DNA of 27,877 bases. It comes from an uncultured Lachnospiraceae bacterium. GTDB taxonomy: Bacteria > Bacillota > Clostridia > Lachnospirales > Lachnospiraceae. The stretch covers positions 1 through 27,877 of the forward strand of contig CAJUPT010000050.1 in the NCBI GenBank assembly GCA_910588405.1, read 5' to 3'. The translations under genes were made by a program, and so were the position numbers. How positions within the stretch are numbered: position 1 is the stretch's first letter; every line of letters starts with the position of its first letter. Below the pieces are notes generated by a model that ran no database searches, was not told the origin of the DNA, and was given only the letters and a program-made list of their open reading frames with translations. Positions 12,968 through 21,772 of this stretch are shown here, piece after piece.

Positions 12968-14842
12968 ATGAGCGCATACTTAAACAACATTTTTAATTTC
13001 GGCCGCCCCCTGCCGGAACCATTTGATACCCTGGCGAATAAAAAGGTCGGCGTATCATCCATATACGGGGACGGAACCACGGCGACACTCTGCTCGACCG
13101 TCATTAAGGCTGTACACGCGGTCTGCCACTGCATGGATGGCAGCGGCGAAGGGGCCGTCGGCGTGATCGACCACCGGACTGTGGCCGAGTACAAATCCTC
13201 CATGGGGCCGGACAGTTACCATCTGGTAGTATATGACAGTAAAACCGGCGCCCTGATGGCAAGCGTATATGACAATAACACGGAAACCTTTGAGAACTAC
13301 GTGCTGAATAGTGCGGGGAGGGACGGAGCCGCGGTCATGATGGCGCTGTTCCCCGTGCTTATGAAAGATAAGGAGTTTAAAGAAAAATTTGATGAGTACC
13401 GCGCCTGTTTTGCCAGCGGATATCCTGATCTGGTAAAAGCAACCGAATGCATGGCGATTCTCTGTGACAATGTTTACCGGCGCGTTAAGGATGATACCTG
13501 TGCGGCGGCGGTCACTTTAAACGTTGATAAGACGGGAAACCTGATGCGGGTGTCCCAGGTCCAGCTTGACTCAGGGGCGTTCACGCCGTCCGAAGTGCTG
13601 GCGGGCGAGTTTTGTATTTTCGCTAAGACCGCGCGTGTCACGGTAAAAAGGGCGGGAACGCTTGTGGCGCATGAGGATTTTATAGGGAAGTACCAGATGC
13701 GTCCAAGGGCGCTGAGCGAAACAGAAGAGGCGCTGGTGCCAAAACTGCCGGAATGGTATATCATCCCCCAGGAGGCCGTGGATATCTGCAGGCATGCCCA
13801 GGCGACTACGGGAAAGCCCACGCAGATGCGGAATTTTCTGCTGCGTGGCCCGGCAGGCACCGGCAAGACGATGGGCGCCAAAGCCATTGCGGCCGGCCTG
13901 AACCTGCCGTATATGAAGTATACCTGTTCGGCCGGGACAGAGATTTTTGACTTCGTAGGGCAGCTTTTCCCGGATTCGGAGTCCGGGTCTACCGGCGACG
14001 AACGGCTTGACCAGGAAAGGGAGATCTTAAAGAGCATGGGCGGCATCAATTACGCCAATATAGCGAAGCTGATGGAACTGCCCGACCTGGATGACATGGA
14101 TTACGACCCGGCGGGCGTGTACCAGGCGCTTACCGGCATGGAGAAAGGATCCGCGACGGCCCAGGACTGCATGGGCATTGTGCTGGACCGCGTGACGGAA
14201 AAGGTACGGGCTTTGTCCAGACGGGAGGAAAACGCCGGGAACAGCGGGCAGGCTTTTACCTATATTGAGACGGATTTCATCAAGGCGTTAAAGAATGGAT
14301 ACCTGATCGAGCTGCAGGAGCCCTCCACCATCGTTCAGCCGGGCGTCCTGGTGGGCCTTAACTCCCTTCTGGAACAGGGAGGGTCCGTCACGCTGCCTAC
14401 CGGGGAGGTGATTACACGCCATCCCGACGCGGTGGTAGTGGTTACGACAAATATTAGTTATGAAGGCTGCAGGGGGCTGAACCAGTCGGTGATCGACCGC
14501 ATGAGCCTGGTGCGGGACGTAGAGCTGCCAACTCCCGAAGTGATGGCGCAGCGCGCCATGTCCATTACCGGGGCATCGGACGAAATCCAGGTAGCCCGGA
14601 TGGTGCAGGTGGTGAATGACCTGTCCGAGTATTGCCGGAAAAACAGCATTACGGATGGCTCTTATGGGATGCGCGGCCTGATCGACTGGATCACCAGCAG
14701 CGAGATCACCGGTGATGTCTACCAGTCAGCGCTGTATACGGTGATCAGTAAGGCGACAACGGACGAGGAGGACCGGGAGGCGCTGGTCAGCACCGTCCTT
14801 GAGCCGGTCTTCAGGCCGGCGGGCAGAGGAGCGACCGCGTGA
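12968..14842 (+). CDS. MoxR-like AAA+ ATPase
   Basis: 624 residues. An N-terminal domain of about 270 residues of unknown fold (with repeated dipeptide-like beta stretches) precedes the ATPase. Walker A is GPAGTGKT at 294-301. The region NGYLIELQEPSTIVQPGVLV stands where the Walker B/pore segment is in MoxR/CbbQ proteins, with ELQEP in place of the usual LDEIN. VVVVTTN fits sensor 1 and NQSVIDRM the arginine-finger region. MoxR AAA+ proteins work as chaperones with a VWA partner; the next gene supplies one. Phages and large elements carry such pairs, with unknown targets. ATG at 12968 follows GGAAAGGAG. Confidence 0.82.
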   Translation: MSAYLNNIFNFGRPLPEPFDTLANKKVGVSSIYGDGTTATLCSTVIKAVHAVCHCMDGSGEGAVGVIDHRTVAEYKSSMGPDSYHLVVYDSKTGALMASVYDNNTETFENYVLNSAGRDGAAVMMALFPVLMKDKEFKEKFDEYRACFASGYPDLVKATECMAILCDNVYRRVKDDTCAAAVTLNVDKTGNLMRVSQVQLDSGAFTPSEVLAGEFCIFAKTARVTVKRAGTLVAHEDFIGKYQMRPRALSETEEALVPKLPEWYIIPQEAVDICRHAQATTGKPTQMRNFLLRGPAGTGKTMGAKAIAAGLNLPYMKYTCSAGTEIFDFVGQLFPDSESGSTGDERLDQEREILKSMGGINYANIAKLMELPDLDDMDYDPAGVYQALTGMEKGSATAQDCMGIVLDRVTEKVRALSRREENAGNSGQAFTYIETDFIKALKNGYLIELQEPSTIVQPGVLVGLNSLLEQGGSVTLPTGEVITRHPDAVVVVTTNISYEGCRGLNQSVIDRMSLVRDVELPTPEVMAQRAMSITGASDEIQVARMVQVVNDLSEYCRKNSITDGSYGMRGLIDWITSSEITGDVYQSALYTVISKATTDEEDREALVSTVLEPVFRPAGRGATA

Positions 14843-14870
14843 ATTGACCAGAAAGGGGGTTACCTGGCAT

Positions 14871-17261
14871 ATGTCAAAGGTGAATCACAAATTAGTAAAG
14901 AAGCGGCTGAACGAGCAGCGGAGCAAAATCACGGACCGGCAGTTCTTCTCGTCACGGCTTTTGGCAGGGCATTTCGAGGATATGGCGGCGGCGCAGACAA
15001 GGAGGTACCACTATAACCGCAGGGTCCATGTAAGCCTGTACTGGAAACCGAGGGATGAGCATGCGGCGTCAACGGATAACCTGTTTATCCGTATCAACAC
15101 GGGGCATCCCCTTGTCACGAAAGTGAGGGGGCGGGAAAACCGGTATCAGGTCATATGCGGTATGTTTGCCCATGAGCTTGGCCACGTGCTCCATACGGAT
15201 TTCCTTGCGGAGCAAACACGTATGAATTATTTTGCCAGCAATATCTGGTATCCTCATCCGCCGGAGTTGAAAACCGCGGCGGATGCCCGGAGGGAAAAGG
15301 CTTTTTGGGATTATGTGAAGTCCGGCCCGCAAAACCTTAGCATGGCCCAAATGGTTGCGCACCATATCTCAAACGTGATCGAGGACGGGTATATTGAGAA
15401 CAGGATGCTGATGGATTTTCCGGGAACCCTTGGATACGGGCTGGAGAAATTTCGGGAGAGGCATTATGAGATGATCTCCACAGTGACGCAGCTGATTGAG
15501 GAGGAAGATGACGAAAAACAGCATATTTTTGAGAGCATTCTGCAAATCCTGCTGTCTTACGCGAAATTTGGCGAGATCAAATATGGGGATGAGCCGCTTA
15601 GCGATGAGCGGATACAGGCCGTGTTCAGTCTGATTTCCGATGTTGACGGCGCGCTGCTTAACAGTTCGGGAAAAGAGCGGCTGGGTGCCGCAAATATGAT
15701 ATTGGTCCGCTGCTGGGACTATATTGAAGGGTTCTGCGAGGCGTGCAGGCGGCGCCAGGAAGCGGCGGCAGCGGCTGGCGGCACAGAGGATATCGGGGAG
15801 ATCATGTCAAAGCTCCTGCGGTCTGTTCCCGGAAGCACGGGCATTGGCGAAGGGAATCATTCACCGGTCGCTGAAACAGCGGGCCATGTAGTCCTGTCAG
15901 CCACCGCCGCGGCAAGGGCAAGAACACTTGCCGCCGTATCGGAATCCGCGGAAAAAAACGAACCTGAGCCGGAAGCTAAAGATGATGAGGCCGGAACAGA
16001 AAGCGCGGAAAATTCCCAGGATGGGACAGAAAGTGAAAACGGCACGGAAAATGCCAAGGATGACGCGGAAAATGAGAATCTTCTGGCGGAACCGGAAAAT
16101 GAGGAGGAAGCGTCGGAAACCGGCGGACAGAGTTTGGAGGAGGGGTCGGCCCTGCCATCTGGGCAGGATATGCCTTTGGCGGGCGGTTCCATGTCCGGAA
16201 CAGGAAAAACAGAGGTTTCCGAATCGGAGCAGGGCAGGATTCCTTACCATCAGACGGAGGCGGCCTCTAACCCGACAAGCGGGAAAATAGAGAAAAACGA
16301 TGTTTATGAGCGCGAGCAGTGTGCCCGCGCTGCTGCGGACATTGAGCGTGTCCTGGATAAAATGGCGGAAAAGGCCGCCTGTGAGCAGCTGGAAAATGAA
16401 AGGCTCCGGGAGCTGAATGAAGCCGCCCGGAATATTTCCTATGGGAATATCCATGCGGGCGTCAATATCAGGGTTAACCGTATGCTGTCGGTGGATGAGG
16501 AACTGAAGGAACAATATGACGCTATCGCGGCTCCGCTGCTGGCCATCTCAAGGCAGCTGCAAAAAAGCCTTGCCAGGGAACTGAAGGAAAGCAGGCGGGG
16601 CGGGAAGCAGACCGGCCTGCTTATGGGCCGCAGGCTGGACTCCCATGCCCTGCACAGGAACGACGGCAAGGTGTTTTACAGGAACAGGCTGCCAAATGAG
16701 ATCCCGGAACTTGCGGTAGCCCTGCTCCTGGACGAATCCGGCTCCATGAGTTCCAGTGACCGGTGTACCTACGCACGGGCAGCGGCGGTTATCATTTATG
16801 ATTTCTGCCAGAGCCTTGGGATTCCAATTATGGTGTACGGCCATTCAACCGGGTACCCGGATACTGTGGAGATGTATTCTTACGCGGAATTTGACAGCTT
16901 TGACCAGGATGACAGGTACCGCCTGATGGATATCGGCAGCCGCCGAAACAACCGCGACGGGGCTGCGCTGCGGTTTGTGGCGGAGCAGCTGTCCGGACGC
17001 TCAGAGGAGGAAAAGCTCCTGCTTTTGGTGTCTGACGGCCAGCCCGCAGACCATGGTTATGACGGCTCCGCGGCCGAGGAGGACCTGCGGGGGATTAAGC
17101 AGGAATACCAGCGCAAAAAGATCCTGTTCGTGGCCGCGGCCATTGGGGAAGATAAGCAGAACATTGAGCGGATTTACGGGGATTCGTTTATGGATATCAC
17201 GGATTTAAGCCAGATGCCCATAAAATTGACGGCTGTTGTGAAACGGCATATTCGGGTATAA
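14871..17261 (+). CDS. HExxH metallopeptidase-like protein with C-terminal VWA domain
   Basis: 796 residues from ATG at 14871, AAAGGGGG upstream. The N-terminal domain has H101-ELG-H105 in FAHELGHVLHTD, and N168-VIED-GYIE downstream, a typical zincin metal-site order (HExxH plus acidic third ligand). An acidic, low-complexity linker (about 360-490) follows. The C-terminal VWA domain has MIDAS motif D621-E-S-G-S-M, a second loop near NRDGAALRFV and LVSDGQP. This resembles CobT-like/DUF2201 VWA proteins paired with MoxR/CbbQ ATPases. It may assemble a metal-dependent protease or chelatase-like machine with the AAA+ protein. Whether it cleaves protein is unproven. Confidence 0.8.
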   Translation: MSKVNHKLVKKRLNEQRSKITDRQFFSSRLLAGHFEDMAAAQTRRYHYNRRVHVSLYWKPRDEHAASTDNLFIRINTGHPLVTKVRGRENRYQVICGMFAHELGHVLHTDFLAEQTRMNYFASNIWYPHPPELKTAADARREKAFWDYVKSGPQNLSMAQMVAHHISNVIEDGYIENRMLMDFPGTLGYGLEKFRERHYEMISTVTQLIEEEDDEKQHIFESILQILLSYAKFGEIKYGDEPLSDERIQAVFSLISDVDGALLNSSGKERLGAANMILVRCWDYIEGFCEACRRRQEAAAAAGGTEDIGEIMSKLLRSVPGSTGIGEGNHSPVAETAGHVVLSATAAARARTLAAVSESAEKNEPEPEAKDDEAGTESAENSQDGTESENGTENAKDDAENENLLAEPENEEEASETGGQSLEEGSALPSGQDMPLAGGSMSGTGKTEVSESEQGRIPYHQTEAASNPTSGKIEKNDVYEREQCARAAADIERVLDKMAEKAACEQLENERLRELNEAARNISYGNIHAGVNIRVNRMLSVDEELKEQYDAIAAPLLAISRQLQKSLARELKESRRGGKQTGLLMGRRLDSHALHRNDGKVFYRNRLPNEIPELAVALLLDESGSMSSSDRCTYARAAAVIIYDFCQSLGIPIMVYGHSTGYPDTVEMYSYAEFDSFDQDDRYRLMDIGSRRNNRDGAALRFVAEQLSGRSEEEKLLLLVSDGQPADHGYDGSAAEEDLRGIKQEYQRKKILFVAAAIGEDKQNIERIYGDSFMDITDLSQMPIKLTAVVKRHIRV

Positions 17262-17430
17262 ATAAAATATAGCGGGGTGGGCGGCCTGATGACATGGCAG
17301 CCCATCTGTTTTATACGGGTTTTAAAGTAGGGAGTTTTATTATTTCCTATTATAAATGATACTGAAAGAGTAAGGAGATTCTGATTATTAGATTACTATA
17401 TTTGAACAGGGTACAGGAGGGATAACATTA

Positions 17431-17676
17431 ATGGGTCATTATGTTGTGTGCGTGGATTCCGTATGGGCCCGTAACGCGGAAATATTTGATATGGAGGGGC
17501 TGCCGGACGACGCTTTAGCAGATATGGGTCTGTTATATGATGAATATGATATGGACGATGATAGAAAATGGCATGCCGTGGAACTAGCAGTGATCCATAT
17601 TTGTCACAGCATAACTTTTTCTTATGAAACAGCATCGAAAAAAATGAGTTTTAATACGGAAAAATATATGCTATGA
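17431..17676 (+). CDS. Small acidic hypothetical protein
   Basis: 81 residues with an Asp/Glu-rich middle (MGLLYDEYDMDDDRKW) and a hydrophobic, His-containing helix (WHAVELAVIHICHSITFSY). ATG at 17431 has CAGGAGGG 8 nt upstream, a strong site. No recognised family. It lies 169 bp after the VWA gene and just before the riboswitch region, so it belongs to the element backbone, not to the transporter operon. Confidence 0.55.
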   Translation: MGHYVVCVDSVWARNAEIFDMEGLPDDALADMGLLYDEYDMDDDRKWHAVELAVIHICHSITFSYETASKKMSFNTEKYML

Positions 17677-17687
17677 TAAGGACAGGC

Positions 17688-17703
17688 CATTTTTCGAAAA
17701 ATG
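17688..17703. repeat. 16-bp perfect palindrome
   Basis: CATTTTTCGAAAAATG reads the same on both strands. It lies 37 nt before the riboswitch aptamer and 11 nt after the end of the preceding gene. It could be an operator (for example for the LysR-type regulator of this operon) or a short terminator-like structure. Confidence 0.5.
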
Positions 17704-17740
17704 TATCCGATATCGACAAAAAAATCATAACAAAATGAAA

Positions 17741-17910
17741 TGTGTAAAGGTACACAGGTGTAATACACCGCCGTTTAAAAGGGAATGCAGTGGAAATCTG
17801 CAGCAGCCCGCTTTACTGTGAAAATTTTGCTTTCTGCCATATGTCACTGGTGTTAACCGGGAAGGCGGCAGAAAGTTGTAGATTTGAGCCAGGAGACCTG
17901 CCTTTGCACC
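17741..17910 (+). promoter_or_regulatory. Cobalamin (vitamin B12) riboswitch
   Basis: The aptamer landmarks occur in order: AAAGGGAAT near 17778, GCAGTGGAAATCTGC at 17787-17801, the CAGCCCGC...ACTGTGA segment, CACTGGTGTTAACCGGGAAGGC at about 17844-17866 split over known loops, and the B12 box AGCCAGGAGACCTGCC at 17887-17902. Outer closing stem: GTAAAGG (17744-17750) with CCTTTGC (17901-17907). These are the established conserved parts of adenosyl/methylcobalamin riboswitches. A terminator downstream points to transcription attenuation when cobalamin is bound, so the ABC operon should be on when B12 is scarce. Confidence 0.9.
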
Positions 17911-18091
17911 AGACTGCAATTTTCGGTGGGGAAAAACAGCATCTGTACTTTGTTTCCAGTCTTTGGCAGTCCGCCTGTTTCCCGGCGTGAAACGGCGGAA
18001 TATGCGCCGGCATTTCTGGATGATCAGATTAAAAATAATCCGGAATGACGTATGAAGGAACAGAAACAAGATAGTGTGTTGCAGGATCAGA

Positions 18092-18116
18092 ACATCACCG
18101 GAAGGTGGTGTTTTTT
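18092..18116 (+). terminator. Attenuator terminator of the riboswitch
   Basis: CATCACC (18093-18099) pairs with GGTGGTG (18104-18110) with one G-U around GGAA, then TTTTTT to 18116. It lies downstream of the cobalamin aptamer and 154 nt before the first gene, as expected for the regulated terminator. Confidence 0.8.
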
Positions 18117-18161
18117 GTATCACTGAAAAGGCGTTTTCCGTCTTTCCCCGTGATACAAAAA
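18112..18161 (+). repeat. 12-bp inverted repeat that includes the terminator T-run
   Basis: TTTTTGTATCAC (18112-18123) pairs perfectly with GTGATACAAAAA (18150-18161). The left arm contains the T-run of the attenuator terminator, so the two structures compete or stack. Confidence 0.6.
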
Positions 18162-18180
18162 TGTTCCGCAAGGATGCACA

Positions 18181-18225
18181 CGCAAACGCAGAAGAAATAG
18201 GTCGCTTGAAGGCGACGCGTTTGCG
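18181..18225 (+). repeat. Compound hairpin upstream of the lipoprotein ribosome binding site
   Basis: Outer arms CGCAAACGC (18181-18189) and GCGTTTGCG (18217-18225), inner arms GTCGC (18201-18205) and GCGAC (18212-18216), all perfect. A stable structure 27 nt before AAGGAGGA; perhaps an mRNA stabiliser or second control layer. Confidence 0.6.
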
Positions 18226-18269
18226 GCGCAGACCCTCCGGGCAGAAACAAAAAAGGAGGAACAAATGAA

Positions 18270-19943
18270 ATGAAGCGGTATGGAAAAACATTGCTGGCGC
18301 TGCTACTGACTGTCAGTATGCTGGCCGGCTGCGGCACAAAAGAAGTGCCAAAACAGACGCAGGCAGGCGCGCAGACAGAGCAGAACAACGAAACACAGAA
18401 CAAAGAAACACAAAATGCCGGTGAGACGGCGGCAGGGGAAACAGAAGAAACGCCAAAGGCTGCCGCGGAAAATCTGAATGAGACAAAAGAGCTGGTGCTC
18501 GGTTCCGTGCGGGATATGATTCCGGGAGAAGGAGACGCCTTTTACGTAAATCTCTCCGCAGGCGTATGGGAACCGTTGGTATATAACAATAACCATGTAT
18601 TGCAGCCGGGACTGGCAAAATCATGGTCTTATAATGAGGACTGTACGGAATGGACTTTTGCACTGCAGGAGAAAGCGGTATTTACCGACGGCGTTCCCTT
18701 TAATGCGGATGTGTGTATCCAAAACATAGAGCGTTATAAAGCCGGCCCGCTGACTTCCACATATACGTCTCTGAGCATTGACAAATCATTTCCCAATTTA
18801 AAGGAAATTGTAAAAGTGGACGATTATACCGTAAAGTTTGTCTTCTCTGAGCCGATTACCACCCTGGACGCCCTGCTGGGCGATTACGGCAGCCCTATGA
18901 TCAGCCCTAACTGTTTTGACGTGGAAACCGGAGAGATCACTTCCATGGTGATTGGTACAGGTCCTTATAAAATCAAAGAGCATGTTCCGGATCAGTACGC
19001 CGTATTTGAGCGGAATGATGATTTTTACGGCACGCCCGCCAAAATCCGCCAGTACCGTGTCAACTGCATTCCCGATTCGGAAACCCGGTATTCGGCGCTG
19101 ACCTCAGAAGAAGTCATGGGCCTGATTGACAATGGCGCAATCATGGTGGACGTGGCGGTAAACCTGACAGAGACCGACGACCGGTTTGTTCTGGAACCCA
19201 CCAAAAGCCATATGAGCCATTACATGTATGTAAACGGTTCCAAAGAATATCTGAAAGATGTCCGTCTGCGCCAGGCCATCAGCATGGCCCTGGACAGAGA
19301 TCTGCTTAATGATACGTTATATGCGGGATTGTGCCATCCGGCATACGGTATTCTCAGTTATCAGACGCCGCTGTACAAAGAAATTACCGGTGAGTATAAT
19401 CCGGAAAAGGCAAAAGAGCTGGCCGCAGAGGTACTTGGCGACACCCGGTTACAGACCAAAATGATACTGGGCCAGCGGGTTGTGGACGGTTATCCGGTGA
19501 AATCCATGGCGGAATATATCCAGTCGGTATTAAAAGAACTGGGCATTGATATGGAAATTGAGATTCTGGATAATTCCGTAAATACGGAAACGCTGAAGTC
19601 CGGCGATTATGATTTTGGCATTACGGTAACCGGTTTAAACAGCGCGGACCCGTATTCCTTCTTCCAGTCATGGATGGCTTCTGACGGAAGCTATAATACG
19701 CAGTATCACTGGGAATATAACAATGCCGAAGCAGATCAGCTTCTGGAAGAAGTGCTCCATGAATCAGATCCCGCAAAGCGTCAGGAGATCTACGGCAGAC
19801 TGCAGGACATTTCCGCGGAAGATCTGCCCATGATTCCCATATTATATTATACAAATGTAAATATCCATAACAAAGCGATTACTGGTTACACCTCGGAACT
19901 GTATGACGGCGTCAGTATTCCGACCATTGAGTGGGTACAGTGA
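18270..19943 (+). CDS. Substrate-binding lipoprotein of a nickel/peptide-type ABC importer (SBP family 5)
   Basis: 557 residues. Signal peptide MKRYGKTLLALLLTVSMLAG with lipobox LAG-C21, so the protein is lipid-anchored outside the membrane. A Gln/Glu/Thr-rich linker (about 22-70) leads to a family 5 binding domain: LVLGSVRDMIPG, WEPLVYNNNHVLQPGLAKSW, TGPYKI, VRLRQAISMALDRDLL and GLNSADPYSFFQSW are characteristic segments of Dpp/Opp/Nik binding proteins. It captures the ligand; the cobalamin riboswitch upstream points to cobalt, a cobalt complex or a corrinoid-related compound, but the family also binds nickel and peptides. First gene of a six-gene operon. ATG at 18270 has AAGGAGGA 9 nt upstream. 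Confidence 0.88.
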   Translation: MKRYGKTLLALLLTVSMLAGCGTKEVPKQTQAGAQTEQNNETQNKETQNAGETAAGETEETPKAAAENLNETKELVLGSVRDMIPGEGDAFYVNLSAGVWEPLVYNNNHVLQPGLAKSWSYNEDCTEWTFALQEKAVFTDGVPFNADVCIQNIERYKAGPLTSTYTSLSIDKSFPNLKEIVKVDDYTVKFVFSEPITTLDALLGDYGSPMISPNCFDVETGEITSMVIGTGPYKIKEHVPDQYAVFERNDDFYGTPAKIRQYRVNCIPDSETRYSALTSEEVMGLIDNGAIMVDVAVNLTETDDRFVLEPTKSHMSHYMYVNGSKEYLKDVRLRQAISMALDRDLLNDTLYAGLCHPAYGILSYQTPLYKEITGEYNPEKAKELAAEVLGDTRLQTKMILGQRVVDGYPVKSMAEYIQSVLKELGIDMEIEILDNSVNTETLKSGDYDFGITVTGLNSADPYSFFQSWMASDGSYNTQYHWEYNNAEADQLLEEVLHESDPAKRQEIYGRLQDISAEDLPMIPILYYTNVNIHNKAITGYTSELYDGVSIPTIEWVQ

Positions 19944-19947
19944 GCCA

Positions 19948-20898
19948 ATGGGTGTTGTCAAATATATGGGGAAACGTCTTCTCACCCTGATTCCGGTGCT
20001 GCTGGGCATTACCATTGTGGCATTTTTACTTGGTACCGGCGCACCGGGAGATCCGGTGGAAGCCATCTTAAATCGGGACGGAACACAGATTGTCAGCCCG
20101 GAGGAATATGAAATTGTAAAAGAACGGCTTGGCCTGAACGATCCCATTCCCATCCAGTACGTCAAATGGCTGCGCAACGCCATGACAGGAGAGCTGGGCC
20201 AGTCGTTTTTTACAAATAAAGATATACGGGAGCAGATGGCGTATCGTCTCCCGTATACCGTCCGGCTGGCGCTGCTGGGGCTTGCCATGACCGTGGTATT
20301 TGGCATTGGGGCCGGTATGGTAATGGCCATTTACAAAGACAGGTGGCCGGACCGGATTCTGCGGACCATCACTACCGTCATGCTCTCCGTTCCCGGCTTC
20401 TGGATTGCCATTCTGATGATTCTGATTTTTGTGGAACAGTTAAAGTGGCTGCCTACCAGTGGTCTGAACGGCTGGAAATCTTATATTATGCCCGGTATTA
20501 CCGTGTCCGTATCTACCATTGGCGTCTGCGCCCGGCTGACCCGTACTTCCGTGCTGGACGAACTGGGACGGCAGTATGTGACGGTGGCCAGCGCCAAAGG
20601 GATGAATGCCCGTCTGGTGGCCATCCGCCATGTACTGCCAAATGCGCTGATACCGATCACCACATTTCTGGGCAATTATTTTGCCGGAATCCTGGGCGGC
20701 TCTACCATTGCGGAAGTGATTTTTAATATACCGGGCATTGGAAATTACGCCATTGACGCCGTAAAATCCAGAGATTATTTTGTGGTGCAGGCATATGTTC
20801 TGTTTACGGCAATGGTGTATGTGGTGATGACCATGCTGATTGATCTGATCTACCTGGCGGTCAATCCAAAAATCCGGGCAGGGGAACGGGTGGAATGA
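19948..20898 (+). CDS. ABC importer permease, NikB/DppB type
   Basis: 316 residues from ATG at 19948 (4 nt after the lipoprotein stop; an earlier frame start at 19903 lies inside the lipoprotein gene). The N-terminus MGKRLLTLIPVLLGITIVAF is the usual first helix and the GDPV-type loop follows; about six membrane helices are visible. The ATPase-coupling EAA loop is around YVTVASAKGMNARLVAIRHV then LPNALIP. Forms the membrane channel with the next permease. Ribosome binding site is weak, so translation may be coupled. Confidence 0.9.
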   Translation: MGVVKYMGKRLLTLIPVLLGITIVAFLLGTGAPGDPVEAILNRDGTQIVSPEEYEIVKERLGLNDPIPIQYVKWLRNAMTGELGQSFFTNKDIREQMAYRLPYTVRLALLGLAMTVVFGIGAGMVMAIYKDRWPDRILRTITTVMLSVPGFWIAILMILIFVEQLKWLPTSGLNGWKSYIMPGITVSVSTIGVCARLTRTSVLDELGRQYVTVASAKGMNARLVAIRHVLPNALIPITTFLGNYFAGILGGSTIAEVIFNIPGIGNYAIDAVKSRDYFVVQAYVLFTAMVYVVMTMLIDLIYLAVNPKIRAGERVE

Positions 20899-21767
20899 TG
20901 AAACGGCAAAAAACAGAAAATCAAATACGGACAGATCAAGATAAGAAAAAGATAGATGCGGGCCATGTGGCGGCGGCCCTTTTGCTGGTTTTTATTTTAC
21001 TGATGAGCCTGTTTGCGCCGTTTCTGGCGCCGTATGACCCATATCAGCTTGATATGCGCCATGCGCTGGAACCGCCGTGCGCCGCCCATCTGCTGGGCAC
21101 GGACGCCATCGGGCGGGATTTGCTGAGCCGGATTATGTATGGCGGCCGTCAGTCTCTGCTGCTGGCCGCCGCGGCAACTGGGCTTTCCATGACGCTGGGC
21201 TGTATCATCGGAATGATTGCGGGATATTTTGGCGGGAAAACCGATCTGGTCATTACGGCGGTTTCCAACGTGTTTCAGGGGATTCCGGGCATGACTATGA
21301 TGATTGCCATTGCGGGGCTGATGGGTTCCGGGGTGACCAGTATGCTGCTGGCGCTGGTCATTACGTCCTGGGTGGGCTTTTCCCGGCTGGTGCGGGGAGA
21401 AGTGATGAAACTGAAACAGGAATATTTTGTGGAAGGGCTGAAAGGGCTTGGTGCGGGAAATATGCGGATTTTACTGCTGCATATCGGTCCAAATCTGATT
21501 GGCAGCATTCTGATTATTTTTGCAACCCGGATTGCCAGCGCCATGCTTTCCGTGGCTTCTCTGAGTTTTCTGGGACTGGGGCTTCAGCCGCCCACGCCGG
21601 ACTGGGGCGTTATGATCAGCGATGCCAGAACCCATTTCCGCCAGGTACCCATGCTGGCCATTGCGCCCGGCGTTATGATCGTACTGCTTTCTTTAAGCAT
21701 TAACATACTGGCGGACGCGCTGCGGGACCGGTTGGATGTGCGGGCGGATGCGGTAAAGGGAGACTGA
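20895..21767 (+). CDS. ABC importer permease, NikC/DppC type
   Basis: 290 residues. Hydrophilic N-terminus, then a helix (AALLLVFILLMSLFAPFLAP) with the DppC signature LLGTDAIGRDLLSRIMYGGR at about 60-80, further helices, and the coupling loop near YFVEGLKGLGAGNMRILLLH. The C-terminal segment with LSFLGLGLQPPTPDWG is a hallmark of this subfamily. ATG at 20895 overlaps the stop of the upstream permease by 4 nt (translational coupling). Second membrane subunit of the importer. Confidence 0.9.
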   Translation: MMKRQKTENQIRTDQDKKKIDAGHVAAALLLVFILLMSLFAPFLAPYDPYQLDMRHALEPPCAAHLLGTDAIGRDLLSRIMYGGRQSLLLAAAATGLSMTLGCIIGMIAGYFGGKTDLVITAVSNVFQGIPGMTMMIAIAGLMGSGVTSMLLALVITSWVGFSRLVRGEVMKLKQEYFVEGLKGLGAGNMRILLLHIGPNLIGSILIIFATRIASAMLSVASLSFLGLGLQPPTPDWGVMISDARTHFRQVPMLAIAPGVMIVLLSLSINILADALRDRLDVRADAVKGD

Positions 21768-21772
21768 CAGAT

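Larger units (their letters stand above)
17677..18269. other. Long untranslated leader of the transporter operon
   Basis: About 590 bp without a gene: a perfect 16-bp palindrome (17688-17703), a cobalamin riboswitch (17741-17910), a long expression platform with a terminator (18092-18116), a further inverted repeat (18112-18161) and a compound hairpin (18181-18225), then the ribosome binding site of the lipoprotein gene. Confidence 0.75.

Noticed and set aside
15857..16514. Long reverse-strand frames opposite the acidic linker of the VWA protein
   Set aside because: They arise from the low-complexity GAA/GAG-rich coding strand; they are phenylalanine/serine-rich and have no start signals.
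21077..21703. 208-residue frame inside the second permease
   Set aside because: Out-of-frame shadow; the permease frame has clear family motifs throughout.
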